Shown here: positions 7,576-17,539 of the stretch, piece after piece
How positions within the stretch are numbered: position 1 is the first letter of the stretch
How the letters are laid out: every line of letters begins with the position of its first letter
DNA from: Coneutiohabitans sp964457925
GTDB taxonomy: Bacteria > Zhuqueibacterota > Zhuqueibacteria > Zhuqueibacterales > Zhuqueibacteraceae
Reading direction: 5' to 3'
DNA: 64,000 bases
Assembly (NCBI GenBank): GCA_964457925.1
Contig: CAYWGH010000016.1
Span: 62,001-126,000, forward strand
Notes under the pieces: generated by a model
What the model was told of the DNA's origin: nothing
The model's database searches: none
Seen by the model: only the letters and a program-made list of their open reading frames with translations
Position numbers and translations under genes: made by a program

Positions 7576-9879
7576 TCAGAACTGTGCGCCAAAAATCAAA
7601 TAATAGCGCCGGTCGCGAATGGCCAAGCCCTCCAAAATTTCATCGCTTTTGTTCAACAAATTACGGCCGGTGGCATTGGCAAAAACCTTGAGCTTGCCCA
7701 TTTGGAAGGTTTTGCTCAAATGTAAATCGAGGTTGGAAAAACCGGGCAACGCAATTTCCGCCAGCTCGCCGAACACCGGCTGGCCGCCGGCCTGGTCGCC
7801 GCTTTTAATGCGGCGCAACCAGCCGAATTGCTCGCTTTCCGTGAACCAATAGGCCTGAAATGAATAGCCGGCGTGATCGAGGTTGAAGGTGAGCGTGCGC
7901 TTGAGGTCTGATTTGAACGGAAACGCCGATTTTTCGGAGATCGAGTAACGCGAAATGCCGCCAGTCAGCGTTGCTTTTTTGCGGAAGAAGAAAGCGCTGG
8001 CTTTGGCCTCGATGCCGGAAATGCGCGCGTTCTGCACGTTATCAAAGAACAGCACGGGAATGCCCGGTGTCGCCGCAATGCGAAATTTGTTTTCGTAATG
8101 ATTTTGAAAGTAATTGCCCGTGATCTGCCAGCCGTAGATGCTGGTGTTCGCGCGCACGTCGCGCGTGACCACGAAGCCGAGTTCCACGCTGCGGTTCTTT
8201 TCCGGATTCAAATCCGGCTGCGATGCTTCCGGCGCAAAAAATGCAGGCGAGCTGGTTTGCTGCAACAGGGTGGGGAATTTGACATTGGAGCCGGCATTTA
8301 AATAGCCCTGCAGCGCGAGATTATTGCGATAGCCCGCGAAGCTGAAGGCAAATTTGAAGGTGGTTTCACGCCAGTCGTTGCGATCAAAAGCGCCCGACAA
8401 CACCAGCGGATTCGGGTCCTCCAGCGTGCCGCGCAACACATAATCGACTTGATCGTCCAGCACGCGATCATGACGCAGGCTAAAATCGACATCCACGGTT
8501 TGGAAGAAATCCGAGCCGCCGTCGTTATGCAGCTTCACGATCGCTACCGCGCCGTGATGGCGGCGGTCAAATTGCGCAGATTCGATGCCCAGGCGCTGTT
8601 CGTTGGGAACATCGCGCACGTCTTGATAATCGAGTTGTGACGCTTGAAACTGATAGGCCGTGAGCAAATCGACGCGGCCCAGCCGGAACTGCTTTTCCGC
8701 ATTGACCTGCACCGCGCGGTCGTCAATGTCGCTGTCGAGTGTGCCGCCGCTGGTCAAGGTGCGTGCTTCATCAAGGCGGCGCAGGGTGAGCGACAAATTG
8801 AAGTCTTTGCGTTGTGATTGCTCCGCGGCATACTTGACCGTCACCATGTGATTCAAGTCGTTTTGGCGCTCGAAATCGCGGTAATTATCATAATCCAAGG
8901 CAGTATAGAGATAAGTCGCGCTCAGCTCCTTTTTCAGGCGGTCACCCTCGGCTTCGGAGAAACGATAAGTCAGGTTGCCGGTGTGATGCAACTCCGCGTT
9001 TTCCAATCCGCTGTCGTCGTTAACGGCATCGACAAAGTTTCTTTTCGACGCCCCGCGCTTGAAGTTGTAGGAGGCATGCAGTTTGTTGAGGTTGCGGTAA
9101 AAGTGCAACCCCCAGTTGCCGGAGCGGTATGTTCCCAGGCGTTGTTGAAAGCGCACGGAATAATCTTTCTGCACTTTTGGCACGGCGTTGATGACGCCGC
9201 CAAAGGCATCCGGGCCGTAGAGCGCGGTATTGCTGCCTTTGATGATTTCCAGGCGCTCGATATCCTCCAAATCCAGCAACTGCAAGTCAAAGATATTATC
9301 ATAGGCGCTATTCATCTTGACGCCGTTGAACAGCACGGTGACTTCATCGGGATTGCTGCCGCGGATCGAAACGGTTTTCTTGCCGCTAAGCTGTTCTTCC
9401 ACCTGCACACTCTGATCGGTTTTCAGCAGGTCGCCGGCGTCTTCGAATCCGCGAATTTCAAAGCTTTTGGAATCAATCACCGAAACCGGCTGCGGCAAAT
9501 CCGTATCAATGTCTAAGCGCTGTTTGCCCTCTTCTTCAATTTCGACGCCGGGCAACACAATGACGCGCGGCTGCATGTAGACAAAGCGCAGTTTCATTAA
9601 CTCTTCCAGGGTGAATTCCTGAGGTTCATAGCCCACATGCTGGAAGACGATGACGCTCTGCAATGTGGTGTTGGCCAGCGGCAACGCGAAGCGCCCGGCA
9701 AAATCGGTGGTCACACCGACTTTCGTCCCTTTAAAGTAAACATTAACGCCGCGAACCTCGCGGTGTGTGTTGCGATCACGCACGGCGCCGGCCAGTTTGA
9801 TTTCCTGCGCGGGCAACAACAAGGGGAGAAGCATGCCAAGACAAAACAACAGGCGGGTTAAAAACGGTGATGGTGACAT
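7576..9879 (-). CDS. TonB-dependent outer-membrane receptor with CarboxypepD_reg-like domain
   Basis: A 767-residue outer-membrane receptor that would import a ligand using TonB energy. A signal peptide occupies residues 1-24 (LLLPLLLPAQ). Residues about 28-115 form a carboxypeptidase-regulatory-like domain (GAVRDRNTHREVRGVNVYFKG...GYEPQEF). The plug runs about 125-240, with VSIRGSNPDEVTVLFNGV and ERLEIIKGSNTALYGPDAFGGVINAV. The remainder is the beta barrel, ending in Phe as outer-membrane barrels usually do (LIFGAQF). GAGGAGG lies just upstream of the ATG. It is the first gene of a minus-strand set with two lipoprotein paralogues. The ligand is not evident. It is divergently oriented from the second receptor at 10869 across an almost 1-kb intergenic region. 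Confidence 0.92.
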   Translation of the reverse strand: MSPSPFLTRLLFCLGMLLPLLLPAQEIKLAGAVRDRNTHREVRGVNVYFKGTKVGVTTDFAGRFALPLANTTLQSVIVFQHVGYEPQEFTLEELMKLRFVYMQPRVIVLPGVEIEEEGKQRLDIDTDLPQPVSVIDSKSFEIRGFEDAGDLLKTDQSVQVEEQLSGKKTVSIRGSNPDEVTVLFNGVKMNSAYDNIFDLQLLDLEDIERLEIIKGSNTALYGPDAFGGVINAVPKVQKDYSVRFQQRLGTYRSGNWGLHFYRNLNKLHASYNFKRGASKRNFVDAVNDDSGLENAELHHTGNLTYRFSEAEGDRLKKELSATYLYTALDYDNYRDFERQNDLNHMVTVKYAAEQSQRKDFNLSLTLRRLDEARTLTSGGTLDSDIDDRAVQVNAEKQFRLGRVDLLTAYQFQASQLDYQDVRDVPNEQRLGIESAQFDRRHHGAVAIVKLHNDGGSDFFQTVDVDFSLRHDRVLDDQVDYVLRGTLEDPNPLVLSGAFDRNDWRETTFKFAFSFAGYRNNLALQGYLNAGSNVKFPTLLQQTSSPAFFAPEASQPDLNPEKNRSVELGFVVTRDVRANTSIYGWQITGNYFQNHYENKFRIAATPGIPVLFFDNVQNARISGIEAKASAFFFRKKATLTGGISRYSISEKSAFPFKSDLKRTLTFNLDHAGYSFQAYWFTESEQFGWLRRIKSGDQAGGQPVFGELAEIALPGFSNLDLHLSKTFQMGKLKVFANATGRNLLNKSDEILEGLAIRDRRYYLIFGAQF

Positions 9880-10718
9880 TGAGGCCTCCTCTGCAACGGT
9901 CAGAGTATTTTCAGGCTGGGCTTGAAAAGTTGTGGAACAAAATGATGCGCACAGGAATGAGATGCAAGCAAAAACTGTTGAATTGCGAATTATTATTCAT
10001 GTGTGGTCACGGCCGGGCTTGGTTGGCAGCCCGCCTGGGAAAATATAACCCGCATCCCAAATCGCAGTCTGCTCAAAAGAGTGTTCGTGCAACGGCTTGG
10101 CCTAAGATTAATCAACGTAGAGTTTTCATGATGCTCAAAGTTTTGAATGATTTTGAAACAATCTGCTAAGAAATTCTTCTGTCAAGGTTTTTTGTGACGC
10201 CGGAAAGCTCCGGTGTTCAGCTTTGGTTGCGGCAAGTTATCATGCGCGTTATGATTTATTCATAAAATTGAATATTTTGTTGTTCGTGCAAACACCTTCC
10301 ATGAATTATGCAAAAATACGCACTCTTTAGCGCAAAAAATTTCTAGTTGGTGCTTGATAATTTATTGATTTAAGTCTTTAATTTAATGAATTAATGCAGA
10401 TTTAATCAGGCGCTAATTTAGCAAAAATTTACAATGGCATAATTTCTGTAAAGTTGGAAGTGCTTACCAGGAGAAATAATTTACTGGCCTATCGGATCGG
10501 TAAATGCGAAGGAAATTGCTCAGCCCTGAGCTCGCAGGATGTGGCCTTTACTTGATTGTTTAGTACCTCACAATTATTAAGTAATCAGCGGTTAGGACAT
10601 AACTCCCGACGGATCGCCAAAAATCAAGCGTCGGCTGTTGGTGTGCCCAGTTCTGCGAAATGAAAAAACGATACGATCTCCCAATCGGTTTTTATTATTT
10701 TTTGCTTTCGGCTTACTC

Positions 10719-10765
10719 AGCCCTCGGCTGATGGCGTGCGCCATTAGTTGAGGGCTATTTTTTTC
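10719..10765 (+). terminator. Terminator-like hairpin in receptor leader
   Basis: AGCCCTCGGCTGATGGC (10719-10735) pairs with GCCATTAGTTGAGGGCT (10740-10756) along all 17 positions if three G-U pairs are allowed, with a four-base loop, and is followed by ATTTTTTTC. It is the best intrinsic-terminator shape in the window. It sits about 105 bases upstream of the start codon of the SusC-like receptor gene, on the same strand. It could end a transcript from upstream or cause premature termination of the receptor mRNA. Confidence 0.65.
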
Positions 10766-10767
10766 TA

Positions 10768-10806
10768 GTTGCTCGTTGCTTGCGGCCCATACCTGAATCG
10801 AGCAAC
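10768..10806 (+). promoter_or_regulatory. Second leader hairpin upstream of receptor gene
   Basis: GTTGCTCG (10768-10775) and CGAGCAAC (10799-10806) are perfect 8-bp arms. A second GCAAC repeat at 10809-10813 allows an alternative, longer pairing with one mismatch. The element begins three bases after the T-run of the preceding terminator-like hairpin. The start codon at 10869 follows a strong GGAGGAGG. The pairing is plain in the sequence; a regulatory role is inference. Confidence 0.4.
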
Positions 10807-10868
10807 CAGCAACCAGAAAACAAGCAATCAAACCCATCTACTAACCATCATTTTGGAGGAGGTAGAGT

Positions 10869-13800
10869 ATGCATCGTAGGTTAATGTTAGTTCTCGCCTC
10901 GCTGCTCCTGCTGCCGTGCTTCCTGTTCGCGCAAGATGGTAAAGTGCGCGGCCGGGTAACGGCAAAGGAATCGGGTGAGCCTCTGATCGGCGCAAACGTC
11001 GTGCTCGACGGAACGACGCTGGGCGCCGCGGCGGACATCAACGGTGACTTCGTCATCTTGGGCGTGCCGCCTGGCGTGTACACCGTTCGAGCAACCTATA
11101 TCGGTTATCAGACGGTTGCTATCGCCAATGTGCGTGTCAGCGCCAATATCACGACGACGCAGGATTTCCAATTGCCCAGTTCGGCTATCGCCGTGGAAGC
11201 GATGGAAATTGTGGCGGAACGGCCGTTGATTCAGCGCAACACCACCAACACGGTGCGCCTGACCACCGCGGAAGACATTGAAAATCTTCCGGTTCGCGGT
11301 GTGCAGAATATTTTGGCGTTGAACGCCGGAACTGTGCTCCAAGACGGTGAGTTGCATGTGCGCGGCAGTCGCGCCAACGAAGTGGCCTACTACGTTGACG
11401 GCGCCACCGCCACCAACCCCTATTCCAACCAAGAGAACATCACCGTTATCGACGAAGCCATTGAAGAGCTGCAATTGCAGTCCGGCGGTTTCACGGCTGA
11501 GTTGGGCGGCGCCAATTCCGCAGTTGTGCGCACTACGGTGAAAACCGGCGGCTCGACCTTCAAAGCCACGGTCAACTACCTTACCGATGATTTCGCCAAA
11601 GCCGGCGAAGAGTTTTTGGGCACCACTTCGCGCGGTTTCCGCAATGCCGCGGTGACCTTGAGCGGTCCGCTGCTCGGTTCCAAGACCCGTTTCTTCTTGG
11701 CTGGTCAGCACAACTACTTCCGCAACCGCACCCCGATTTATATTGAACCCTTCAACACCGATAACTTTGTCGACCCGGTAACAGGCAAAACACTGGGCGA
11801 ACTGGGTGGTTTGAGGGACGACGGTCTAGAAGGAAGAGTAGCCGGCTCCCCATTGCCAGGCCCGATTGCGTTCAAGAAAAACTTCCTGCCGAATAATCAG
11901 TTGCGTGACAACTCAGTCAACGGTACTCTGGTTTATGACATGTCCAGCGCGTTAAAGTTTCGTTTAACCGGAACTTATAGCTATAACCGCCGGCCGCTGG
12001 GTTACAGCAACTTTAACGCAGCGCTCAATAACATTTTCTGGCAGCGCGAAGAACGTCGTGAAATCAAGACCGGCATGCTGGCTTTGAAGGGCACGCATGT
12101 GCTGAATCCCAAAACCTTCTATGAAGTCAATGTCAGCTACTCTGCCCGCAAAAGCCGCGATTTCGATCCGGATTTTGGCGACGAGTGGACGAAGTATAGT
12201 GACGTAAGAGAATGGGTGGCGGCTGGTTTGGATACCTCGAACTGGGGTCGCAACAACACCACCAAACAGCTCAACATCTTCCAGGGCCCCTATTTGCACA
12301 GCACGATTCTGAATTTCGAAGTGAAAGCAGCCAACGGCACTGTTAACACCTACTCCAAAGATGAGCAGCAGAGCTTGGGCGCATCTTTGGACTTCACCAG
12401 CCAGATCACCAAGAATTTCGAATTGAAGTTTGGCGGACGCGCCGATCGTTGGACCATGCGCGCTTATAGCGTTGCCAATATTCGCGCTTATATGGATTAT
12501 TTGTATGGCATCGACGGCACTGCCAATCGCGTTTTCGCAAATGACTATGTCCGCCGTGTTGAGTTGTCGAAACAGGGCGGCATCAGCTATTACGGGTTTG
12601 ATGTTGACGGCGTCAACAAAATCGATGATGGCGTCAATGGCGCGCGTCATCCGCTGTTTGCGTCAGCCTACGTGCAATCCAAACTCGAGTATCGCGACCT
12701 GATCATCAATTTGGGCATGCGCTATGAGAGATTGGACGCGAAGGTTCTGCAGCCGGACAACTACTCGAACCCGACATACGACAAAACCAATCTGTACATT
12801 GACGAAAGCACGCTGATCGAGACCGAGCCGAATGACTATCTGTTGCCGCGTATCAATTTCGCCTTCCCGGTTACTGATCGCACTGTGTTCTACGCCCAAT
12901 ACGGCAAGTATGTGCAAATGCCGAACTTATCCGACTTGTATCGCGGCGGTGTGAGAACCCTTAGCCGTGACGTCATTCCGGAATCGCGCTCACTTTACGG
13001 TTTCTTTGGCCAGTATGTCGGTTTCACAGCCAAGCCCGAGCGCACCGAGCAGTACGAGTTAGGCATTCGCCAATCGTTGACCGACAACTTCGCGTTGACG
13101 ATCACCACTTTCTATAAAGACATGCAAGACTTGCTGCGCTTGGATCGCGTCGTGGCGGACGGCACGGGCGCACAAGCGGCCGGCACCCCGATTATCGCAG
13201 GCTGGATCAACAACGACTTCGCCACCTCCAAAGGTTTGGAATTGACGTTGGAATTGCGCCGCACCAAGCGTTTTGCGGCCAAGGTCAGCCACACCCTTTC
13301 CGACACGCGCGGCACCGGCTCGGATTCGCGTTCGACCCGCGTCTCGGTGAGTGACGCCACCCTGGCAACTTATCCCACGTTGATTTACCGCCTGAACTAC
13401 AACCAAGCCCATCGCGGTACGATGTCTCTCGACTATCGTTTTGCGCAAAACGACGGCGGCCCGATTCTTCAAGGTCTTGGCATCAGCGCTTTGATCAATT
13501 ACAACAGCGGTCATAACTACACCAAGATCCTCGAACCCCAGGTTCTGGGTCAGGCTAATCCCTGGAACGTTGGTGTGCGCGCCACGATCGACCCCCGCAC
13601 CCGTAACCCGGTTGAACCCGTTAACAGCTCAACCACGCCGTGGAACGCTAATGTCGACTTGACACTCGACAAAGTGGTCGGTTTCGGCAAAGTCAATGCG
13701 CGTTTCTACGCCAATATTCTCAATCTGTTCAACACCAAGAGCATCATCAATGTGTACGAGACCACCGGCACTTCCAATGATGACGGCTTCTTGAAGAGCG

Positions 13801-13955
13801 CTTTGGCCGGGCAATATGTTGCGACGCCCTATTATAGCGATTTTTATCGCGCCATTAACCTTGACAATCGTTGGGGTTACTTCCTGGCTACCGGCGATGA
13901 TATTTACGGTACGCCGCGCGAGTTTCGCTTGGGCTTGATGTTGGAATTCTTCTAA
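10869..13955 (+). CDS. SusC-like TonB-dependent receptor
   Basis: A 1028-residue outer-membrane receptor. Signal peptide at residues 1-21 (LLLLPCFLFAQ). A carboxypeptidase-regulatory-like domain follows at about 24-105 (GRVTAKESGEPLIGANVVLDGT...GYQTVAIANV), then the plug (about 120-235: VRGVQNILALNAG, HVRGSRANEVAYYVDGA). A large beta barrel follows and ends LMLEFF. The strong GGAGGAGG sits ten bases before the ATG. It leads a three-gene set with a 1153-residue secreted protein and a PorV/PorQ-like barrel. In Bacteroidota, SusC-type receptors pair with a SusD lipoprotein; no SusD-like gene is present here, so the next gene may take the partner role. The ligand is unknown. Confidence 0.92.
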   Translation: MHRRLMLVLASLLLLPCFLFAQDGKVRGRVTAKESGEPLIGANVVLDGTTLGAAADINGDFVILGVPPGVYTVRATYIGYQTVAIANVRVSANITTTQDFQLPSSAIAVEAMEIVAERPLIQRNTTNTVRLTTAEDIENLPVRGVQNILALNAGTVLQDGELHVRGSRANEVAYYVDGATATNPYSNQENITVIDEAIEELQLQSGGFTAELGGANSAVVRTTVKTGGSTFKATVNYLTDDFAKAGEEFLGTTSRGFRNAAVTLSGPLLGSKTRFFLAGQHNYFRNRTPIYIEPFNTDNFVDPVTGKTLGELGGLRDDGLEGRVAGSPLPGPIAFKKNFLPNNQLRDNSVNGTLVYDMSSALKFRLTGTYSYNRRPLGYSNFNAALNNIFWQREERREIKTGMLALKGTHVLNPKTFYEVNVSYSARKSRDFDPDFGDEWTKYSDVREWVAAGLDTSNWGRNNTTKQLNIFQGPYLHSTILNFEVKAANGTVNTYSKDEQQSLGASLDFTSQITKNFELKFGGRADRWTMRAYSVANIRAYMDYLYGIDGTANRVFANDYVRRVELSKQGGISYYGFDVDGVNKIDDGVNGARHPLFASAYVQSKLEYRDLIINLGMRYERLDAKVLQPDNYSNPTYDKTNLYIDESTLIETEPNDYLLPRINFAFPVTDRTVFYAQYGKYVQMPNLSDLYRGGVRTLSRDVIPESRSLYGFFGQYVGFTAKPERTEQYELGIRQSLTDNFALTITTFYKDMQDLLRLDRVVADGTGAQAAGTPIIAGWINNDFATSKGLELTLELRRTKRFAAKVSHTLSDTRGTGSDSRSTRVSVSDATLATYPTLIYRLNYNQAHRGTMSLDYRFAQNDGGPILQGLGISALINYNSGHNYTKILEPQVLGQANPWNVGVRATIDPRTRNPVEPVNSSTTPWNANVDLTLDKVVGFGKVNARFYANILNLFNTKSIINVYETTGTSNDDGFLKSALAGQYVATPYYSDFYRAINLDNRWGYFLATGDDIYGTPREFRLGLMLEFF

Positions 13956-13965
13956 AATTTCCGAA

Positions 13966-13992
13966 CGGCCGGTCGTTTCATGCGACCGGCCG
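13966..13992 (+). other. Strong intergenic hairpin between receptor and secreted-protein genes
   Basis: CGGCCGGTCG (13966-13975) and CGACCGGCCG (13983-13992) are perfect 10-bp arms around a seven-base loop. No T-run follows, so it does not look like an efficient intrinsic terminator. Placed between two genes of one set, it may stabilise the upstream mRNA or set the ratio of the two products. Confidence 0.6.
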
Positions 13993-14028
13993 GTAAAGAA
14001 TTTGAACCAAATCTCGGAGCTAAATACG

Positions 14029-17000
14029 ATGAAGAAATTTTCCCTTACCTTGTGGACGTTTCTCGCCTTGGTGCTGGTTGGGACACTGGCCCTGGCCGAG
14101 CGCCCGGCGCACGAGAAAGGCAAGGGCGAGCGCTCGTTGGCAAAAACTGCCTATGAGCCGGATCGCTATCAGATTTTGAATATCAATAACTTATGGTCAT
14201 GGCACCGCCGTGACGGCCAAGCCAACCACTCACCCCTGGGTGATAACGGTACCTTTTATCCGCGTGGCACAGCTTGGGCGATTTACCAAGACGGTATGGT
14301 GTTCGGCTCGCGGGCATATGTCGACGCAGCCAGAACCATTTCTGCGCCGTTCTCCCAAAACATCCGTGTCGGCGGTACAACTTACGCCACCGGCCAGCGT
14401 GAAGGTTGGGTGACAGGCTTGGGCGCAACCGCTGCCCCGGTTGACCCGGCTGACCCGCGTGCGCGCATTTATCGCGTGCGCCGCGACTGGACGACTGCGT
14501 TCTACAATGCCGACGGCACGTTCTCCGATGAAGCCAAACGCGACGCGGCAGAATCCAATGAAATCGGCGTTTCCGCTGTGACCAATGCCCAGGTGCAAGC
14601 CATCATCGATCGCTACCTGAAGGATTGGAACGAGTGGCCGGTGGATTTGGGCGCTCCCTACGTTGAAAGAAACGGCCAACCCGGCTATCAAGCCCCGCCG
14701 CCGTTCAGCGCCACGTTTACCGCCGCAGACTTGATTACCGGCAATTATGATGAGCCCGGTATTGCCGGCTCTGACCCCAATTCCCCGGCAGACCAAGTGT
14801 TGTGGTGCGTTTTCAATGATTTGAACAAAACCACCTCCGTTGGCCGTTTCGGTTCCGAGCCTACCGGTTTGGAAATCCAAATGACCATGTGGGGTTACAA
14901 GCGCACGGATGCACTCGGCAATATCTTCTTCCGCAAATGGCGCTTCATCAACAAAGGTGGTGTGGAGATTGACGCAGCTGGTAACAAAGGCGCTTTCTAT
15001 CTCGACAGTATGTACGTTTGCCAGTGGTCTGATCCGGACTTGGGCAACGCCGGCGACGATTTGCTCGGCTGCGATACCACACTCAGCATGGGCTTTGTTT
15101 ACAACGCCAATGCACTCGATTCTGAGTATCGTCGCTTCAATCTGGCCCCGCCTGCAGCCGGTTACGACTTTTTGCAAGGCCCGATTATCGCTTCCCCCGG
15201 CGACCGCGCAGTATTTGATTTGAAATACAAAGACGGCTACAGAAATCTCGGCATGACGGGTTTTTCGTACTTTTCCGCTGGCAGCCCCTATACTGATCCA
15301 GGTGGAGGCTACGGCACGAACACCATCCGTTGGTACAAGATGTTGCGTGGCTATGCTCCGTTGGATGGTCCGGATGTGCGTTATGCCCATCCTCCAGGCG
15401 TTGAAGCTGGTCCCTTCCCGCTGGCGGGTAATCCGGTGACTGGTGTTGGCCATGTTGATGGTCAGGGTTTTAACTACTCCTTCGTTTCGGGCGACCGCCG
15501 CTTGCTGGTGATCACCGGGCCGTTCAGCATGGCCCCGGGCGACACGCAAGAAGTTGTGGTGGCCATGGTTGCAGGTTTGGGTTCCGACCGTCTTTCCAGC
15601 GTTTCGGTTATGAAGTTCAATGACCGCTTCGCGCAAAACACCTATGACGCCTTGTTCCAAGTGCCGAGAGCCCCGGCAGCGCCGGATGTACAGGTGACGG
15701 AGCTGAACGGTGAAATCATTCTGGAATGGGGCAGCAACCTCAATCGCGTGAACAACACCGAAAATACCATCAATGAGCCGGGCAACTTCAAATTCGAAGG
15801 TTACAACATCTATCAGTTGCCCAGCGCGACCTCCCGCTTGAGTGAAGGTGTGCGTATCGCCACCTTTGATTTGACCTCGGATCCTGCGGTCGTCTTAGGC
15901 GAAGATTTTGATGCCCGCTCTGGTCAAATTCTCGAGCAAGCGTTGCAATTCGGCTCCAACAGCGGCATCCGCCGTTACTTCCGCATATCCCGCGATTATG
16001 TGAAAGACGTTGACAAGCTGAATAACGGCGAAGAGTATTACTTCGCGGTTACCTCCTACAGCGTCTCGACCATTCCGGGCTATCTGCCGGCTGCCTTGGA
16101 ATCGGATGTGCAAGTTCGTGTCGTACGACCGAAAGTACCGTTTGGAACCAAGTATAAAACCTCGTTTGGCGACACATTGCAAGTTGCCCACACCACAACT
16201 GGTGACAAGATCAGCGATGGCCGCGTCTACCCAATCGTGATCGATCCTCGCGTCAGCAATGGCAAAACTTATGAAGTCAGATTTGCTACGAATGCGCAAG
16301 GCGAGACGGTTTGGAATCTGCAGGAAAGAGGCGGCGCCGTGATCATGGGCAATCAGACCAATCAATCCGGTGATACGAACTATAACATTGTCAATGGCCT
16401 CTTCCTGGTGGTCTCTGGTCCGCCTCCGGGCTTGAAAGAGTGGAGTTGGACGCCGGCTGCGACTCGGTTTTTAACCTGGGTTGGCGGCGAAGGTTTGGGG
16501 TTTGAGGGCTTCAATGGTGCAATTGGCTACTCTTCCCCACGCGCGTATTTTGGTGACGGTACCCTGTTTGTTTCTCCCGATCAAACCAAAAACATCGAAA
16601 TCCGCTTTGCCAACGTGAATGCCGCCGATGGCAGCTTTGATCCCAACCATCCTAATGTTTCCTATGCGTATCGTCATGGCCGTGGATTTGCCGCACCGCC
16701 GGCAAGGCCGGAGTTCGCTCCCTTTATCATCAATACCGGTGGCAGCTACTCTTATCAAGATTTTACCAAGAGTGTGCCGCTCGCTGTTTATGATATTGAA
16801 AACCCGGCTGCGCCGCGACGTTTAGCAGTTGCTTTTCTGGAAAACAACGCTGCCAACGGCTCTGTTAATGGCAAATACTGGCCGCCGTTGCAGCCGGCAA
16901 GCAATACTGCTGCAGACGGTCCGCGTGAATGGTTGTGGATTTTCGATTCGGACTACAGTGAAACCCCGAATCCGGCATATCAAGTTGAAATTATTACCGG

Positions 17001-17490
17001 ACCCCAGCCGGTGATGTATTATGCTGCGTGGACCCGTCGTAACACCAATAACTGGACCGATACGGATAAGTTCGTCCACATCTCCAACAAGCCCAACACC
17101 CCGGCAGATGTGTTCACGTTCACCCTGCCGGCGCCGGATGCCTCTGCCGAGCTTGCATTGGCGAGCGCGAAAAGTATCGGCGTTTTCCCGAATCCGTATT
17201 ATGCCTTTAATCCGCAGGAAACCAGCCGGTTGTCGCGTTTCGTAACGTTCAACAACTTGCCGCCGAATTCACCGGTGACGATCCGTATCTTCAACTTGGC
17301 CGGCCAGTTGGTGAACCGCATCGAGAAGAACGACGCCAGCCAGTTTGCCCGCTGGAATTTGTTGAACTTTAGCAATCTCCCGGTTGCCAGCGGTATGTAT
17401 ATCGCGCATATCGAAATACCGGAGCTCGGCCACGCACAAGTGCTCAAGTTGGCGGTTATCCAAGAAGCTGAAGTCTTGGAAAACTTCTAA
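14029..17490 (+). CDS. Large secreted protein with FN3-like domain and T9SS-type C-terminus
   Basis: A 1153-residue secreted protein. The ATG at 14029 (MKKFSLTLWTFLALVLVG) starts a clear signal peptide; the reading frame is open nine codons further up. The first ~520 residues are Trp/Asp/Gly-rich with no family recognised. About 545-680 reads like a fibronectin-III domain (VTELNGEIILEWGSN...FEGYNIYQLP). The last ~85 residues form a T9SS type A-like tail (FPNPYYAFNPQE...VTIRIFNLAGQLV...ASGMYIAHIE), so the protein is probably sent to the surface by type IX secretion. It lies between the SusC-like receptor and a PorV-like barrel gene on the same strand. By position it may replace a SusD-like ligand-binding partner; this is inference. 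Confidence 0.8.
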   Translation: MKKFSLTLWTFLALVLVGTLALAERPAHEKGKGERSLAKTAYEPDRYQILNINNLWSWHRRDGQANHSPLGDNGTFYPRGTAWAIYQDGMVFGSRAYVDAARTISAPFSQNIRVGGTTYATGQREGWVTGLGATAAPVDPADPRARIYRVRRDWTTAFYNADGTFSDEAKRDAAESNEIGVSAVTNAQVQAIIDRYLKDWNEWPVDLGAPYVERNGQPGYQAPPPFSATFTAADLITGNYDEPGIAGSDPNSPADQVLWCVFNDLNKTTSVGRFGSEPTGLEIQMTMWGYKRTDALGNIFFRKWRFINKGGVEIDAAGNKGAFYLDSMYVCQWSDPDLGNAGDDLLGCDTTLSMGFVYNANALDSEYRRFNLAPPAAGYDFLQGPIIASPGDRAVFDLKYKDGYRNLGMTGFSYFSAGSPYTDPGGGYGTNTIRWYKMLRGYAPLDGPDVRYAHPPGVEAGPFPLAGNPVTGVGHVDGQGFNYSFVSGDRRLLVITGPFSMAPGDTQEVVVAMVAGLGSDRLSSVSVMKFNDRFAQNTYDALFQVPRAPAAPDVQVTELNGEIILEWGSNLNRVNNTENTINEPGNFKFEGYNIYQLPSATSRLSEGVRIATFDLTSDPAVVLGEDFDARSGQILEQALQFGSNSGIRRYFRISRDYVKDVDKLNNGEEYYFAVTSYSVSTIPGYLPAALESDVQVRVVRPKVPFGTKYKTSFGDTLQVAHTTTGDKISDGRVYPIVIDPRVSNGKTYEVRFATNAQGETVWNLQERGGAVIMGNQTNQSGDTNYNIVNGLFLVVSGPPPGLKEWSWTPAATRFLTWVGGEGLGFEGFNGAIGYSSPRAYFGDGTLFVSPDQTKNIEIRFANVNAADGSFDPNHPNVSYAYRHGRGFAAPPARPEFAPFIINTGGSYSYQDFTKSVPLAVYDIENPAAPRRLAVAFLENNAANGSVNGKYWPPLQPASNTAADGPREWLWIFDSDYSETPNPAYQVEIITGPQPVMYYAAWTRRNTNNWTDTDKFVHISNKPNTPADVFTFTLPAPDASAELALASAKSIGVFPNPYYAFNPQETSRLSRFVTFNNLPPNSPVTIRIFNLAGQLVNRIEKNDASQFARWNLLNFSNLPVASGMYIAHIEIPELGHAQVLKLAVIQEAEVLENF

Positions 17491-17539
17491 GCGAACTTGA
17501 TCATTTGACCACGGTAACCCTGAACAAGGAGAAAAAGTC

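Larger units (their letters stand above)
9880..10868. other. Long divergent intergenic region between two TonB receptor genes
   Basis: About 990 bases without a credible gene. A Met-rich 100-codon reading frame at 9867-10169 overlaps the start of the receptor and looks spurious. The central part (about 10230-10450) is strongly AT-rich and probably holds divergent promoters. The right-hand 150 bases contain a terminator-like hairpin (10719-10765) and a second hairpin (10768-10806) ahead of the receptor at 10869. A smaller hairpin with arms GCTCA/TGAGC lies at 10518-10531. I looked for riboswitch signatures (cobalamin, TPP, c-di-GMP) and recognised none. Confidence 0.5.

Noticed and set aside
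9867..10169. Met-rich 100-codon frame at the start of the divergent intergenic region
   Set aside because: It overlaps the receptor start on the other strand, has no Shine-Dalgarno sequence and no conserved pattern.
10441..10718. Possible riboswitch upstream of the receptor gene
   Set aside because: I compared it by eye with cobalamin, TPP and c-di-GMP signatures and saw none; only generic hairpins are present.
14230..15660. Long antisense reading frame opposite the large secreted protein
   Set aside because: It is open only because of codon bias in the real gene; no motifs, signal peptide or Shine-Dalgarno sequence support it.
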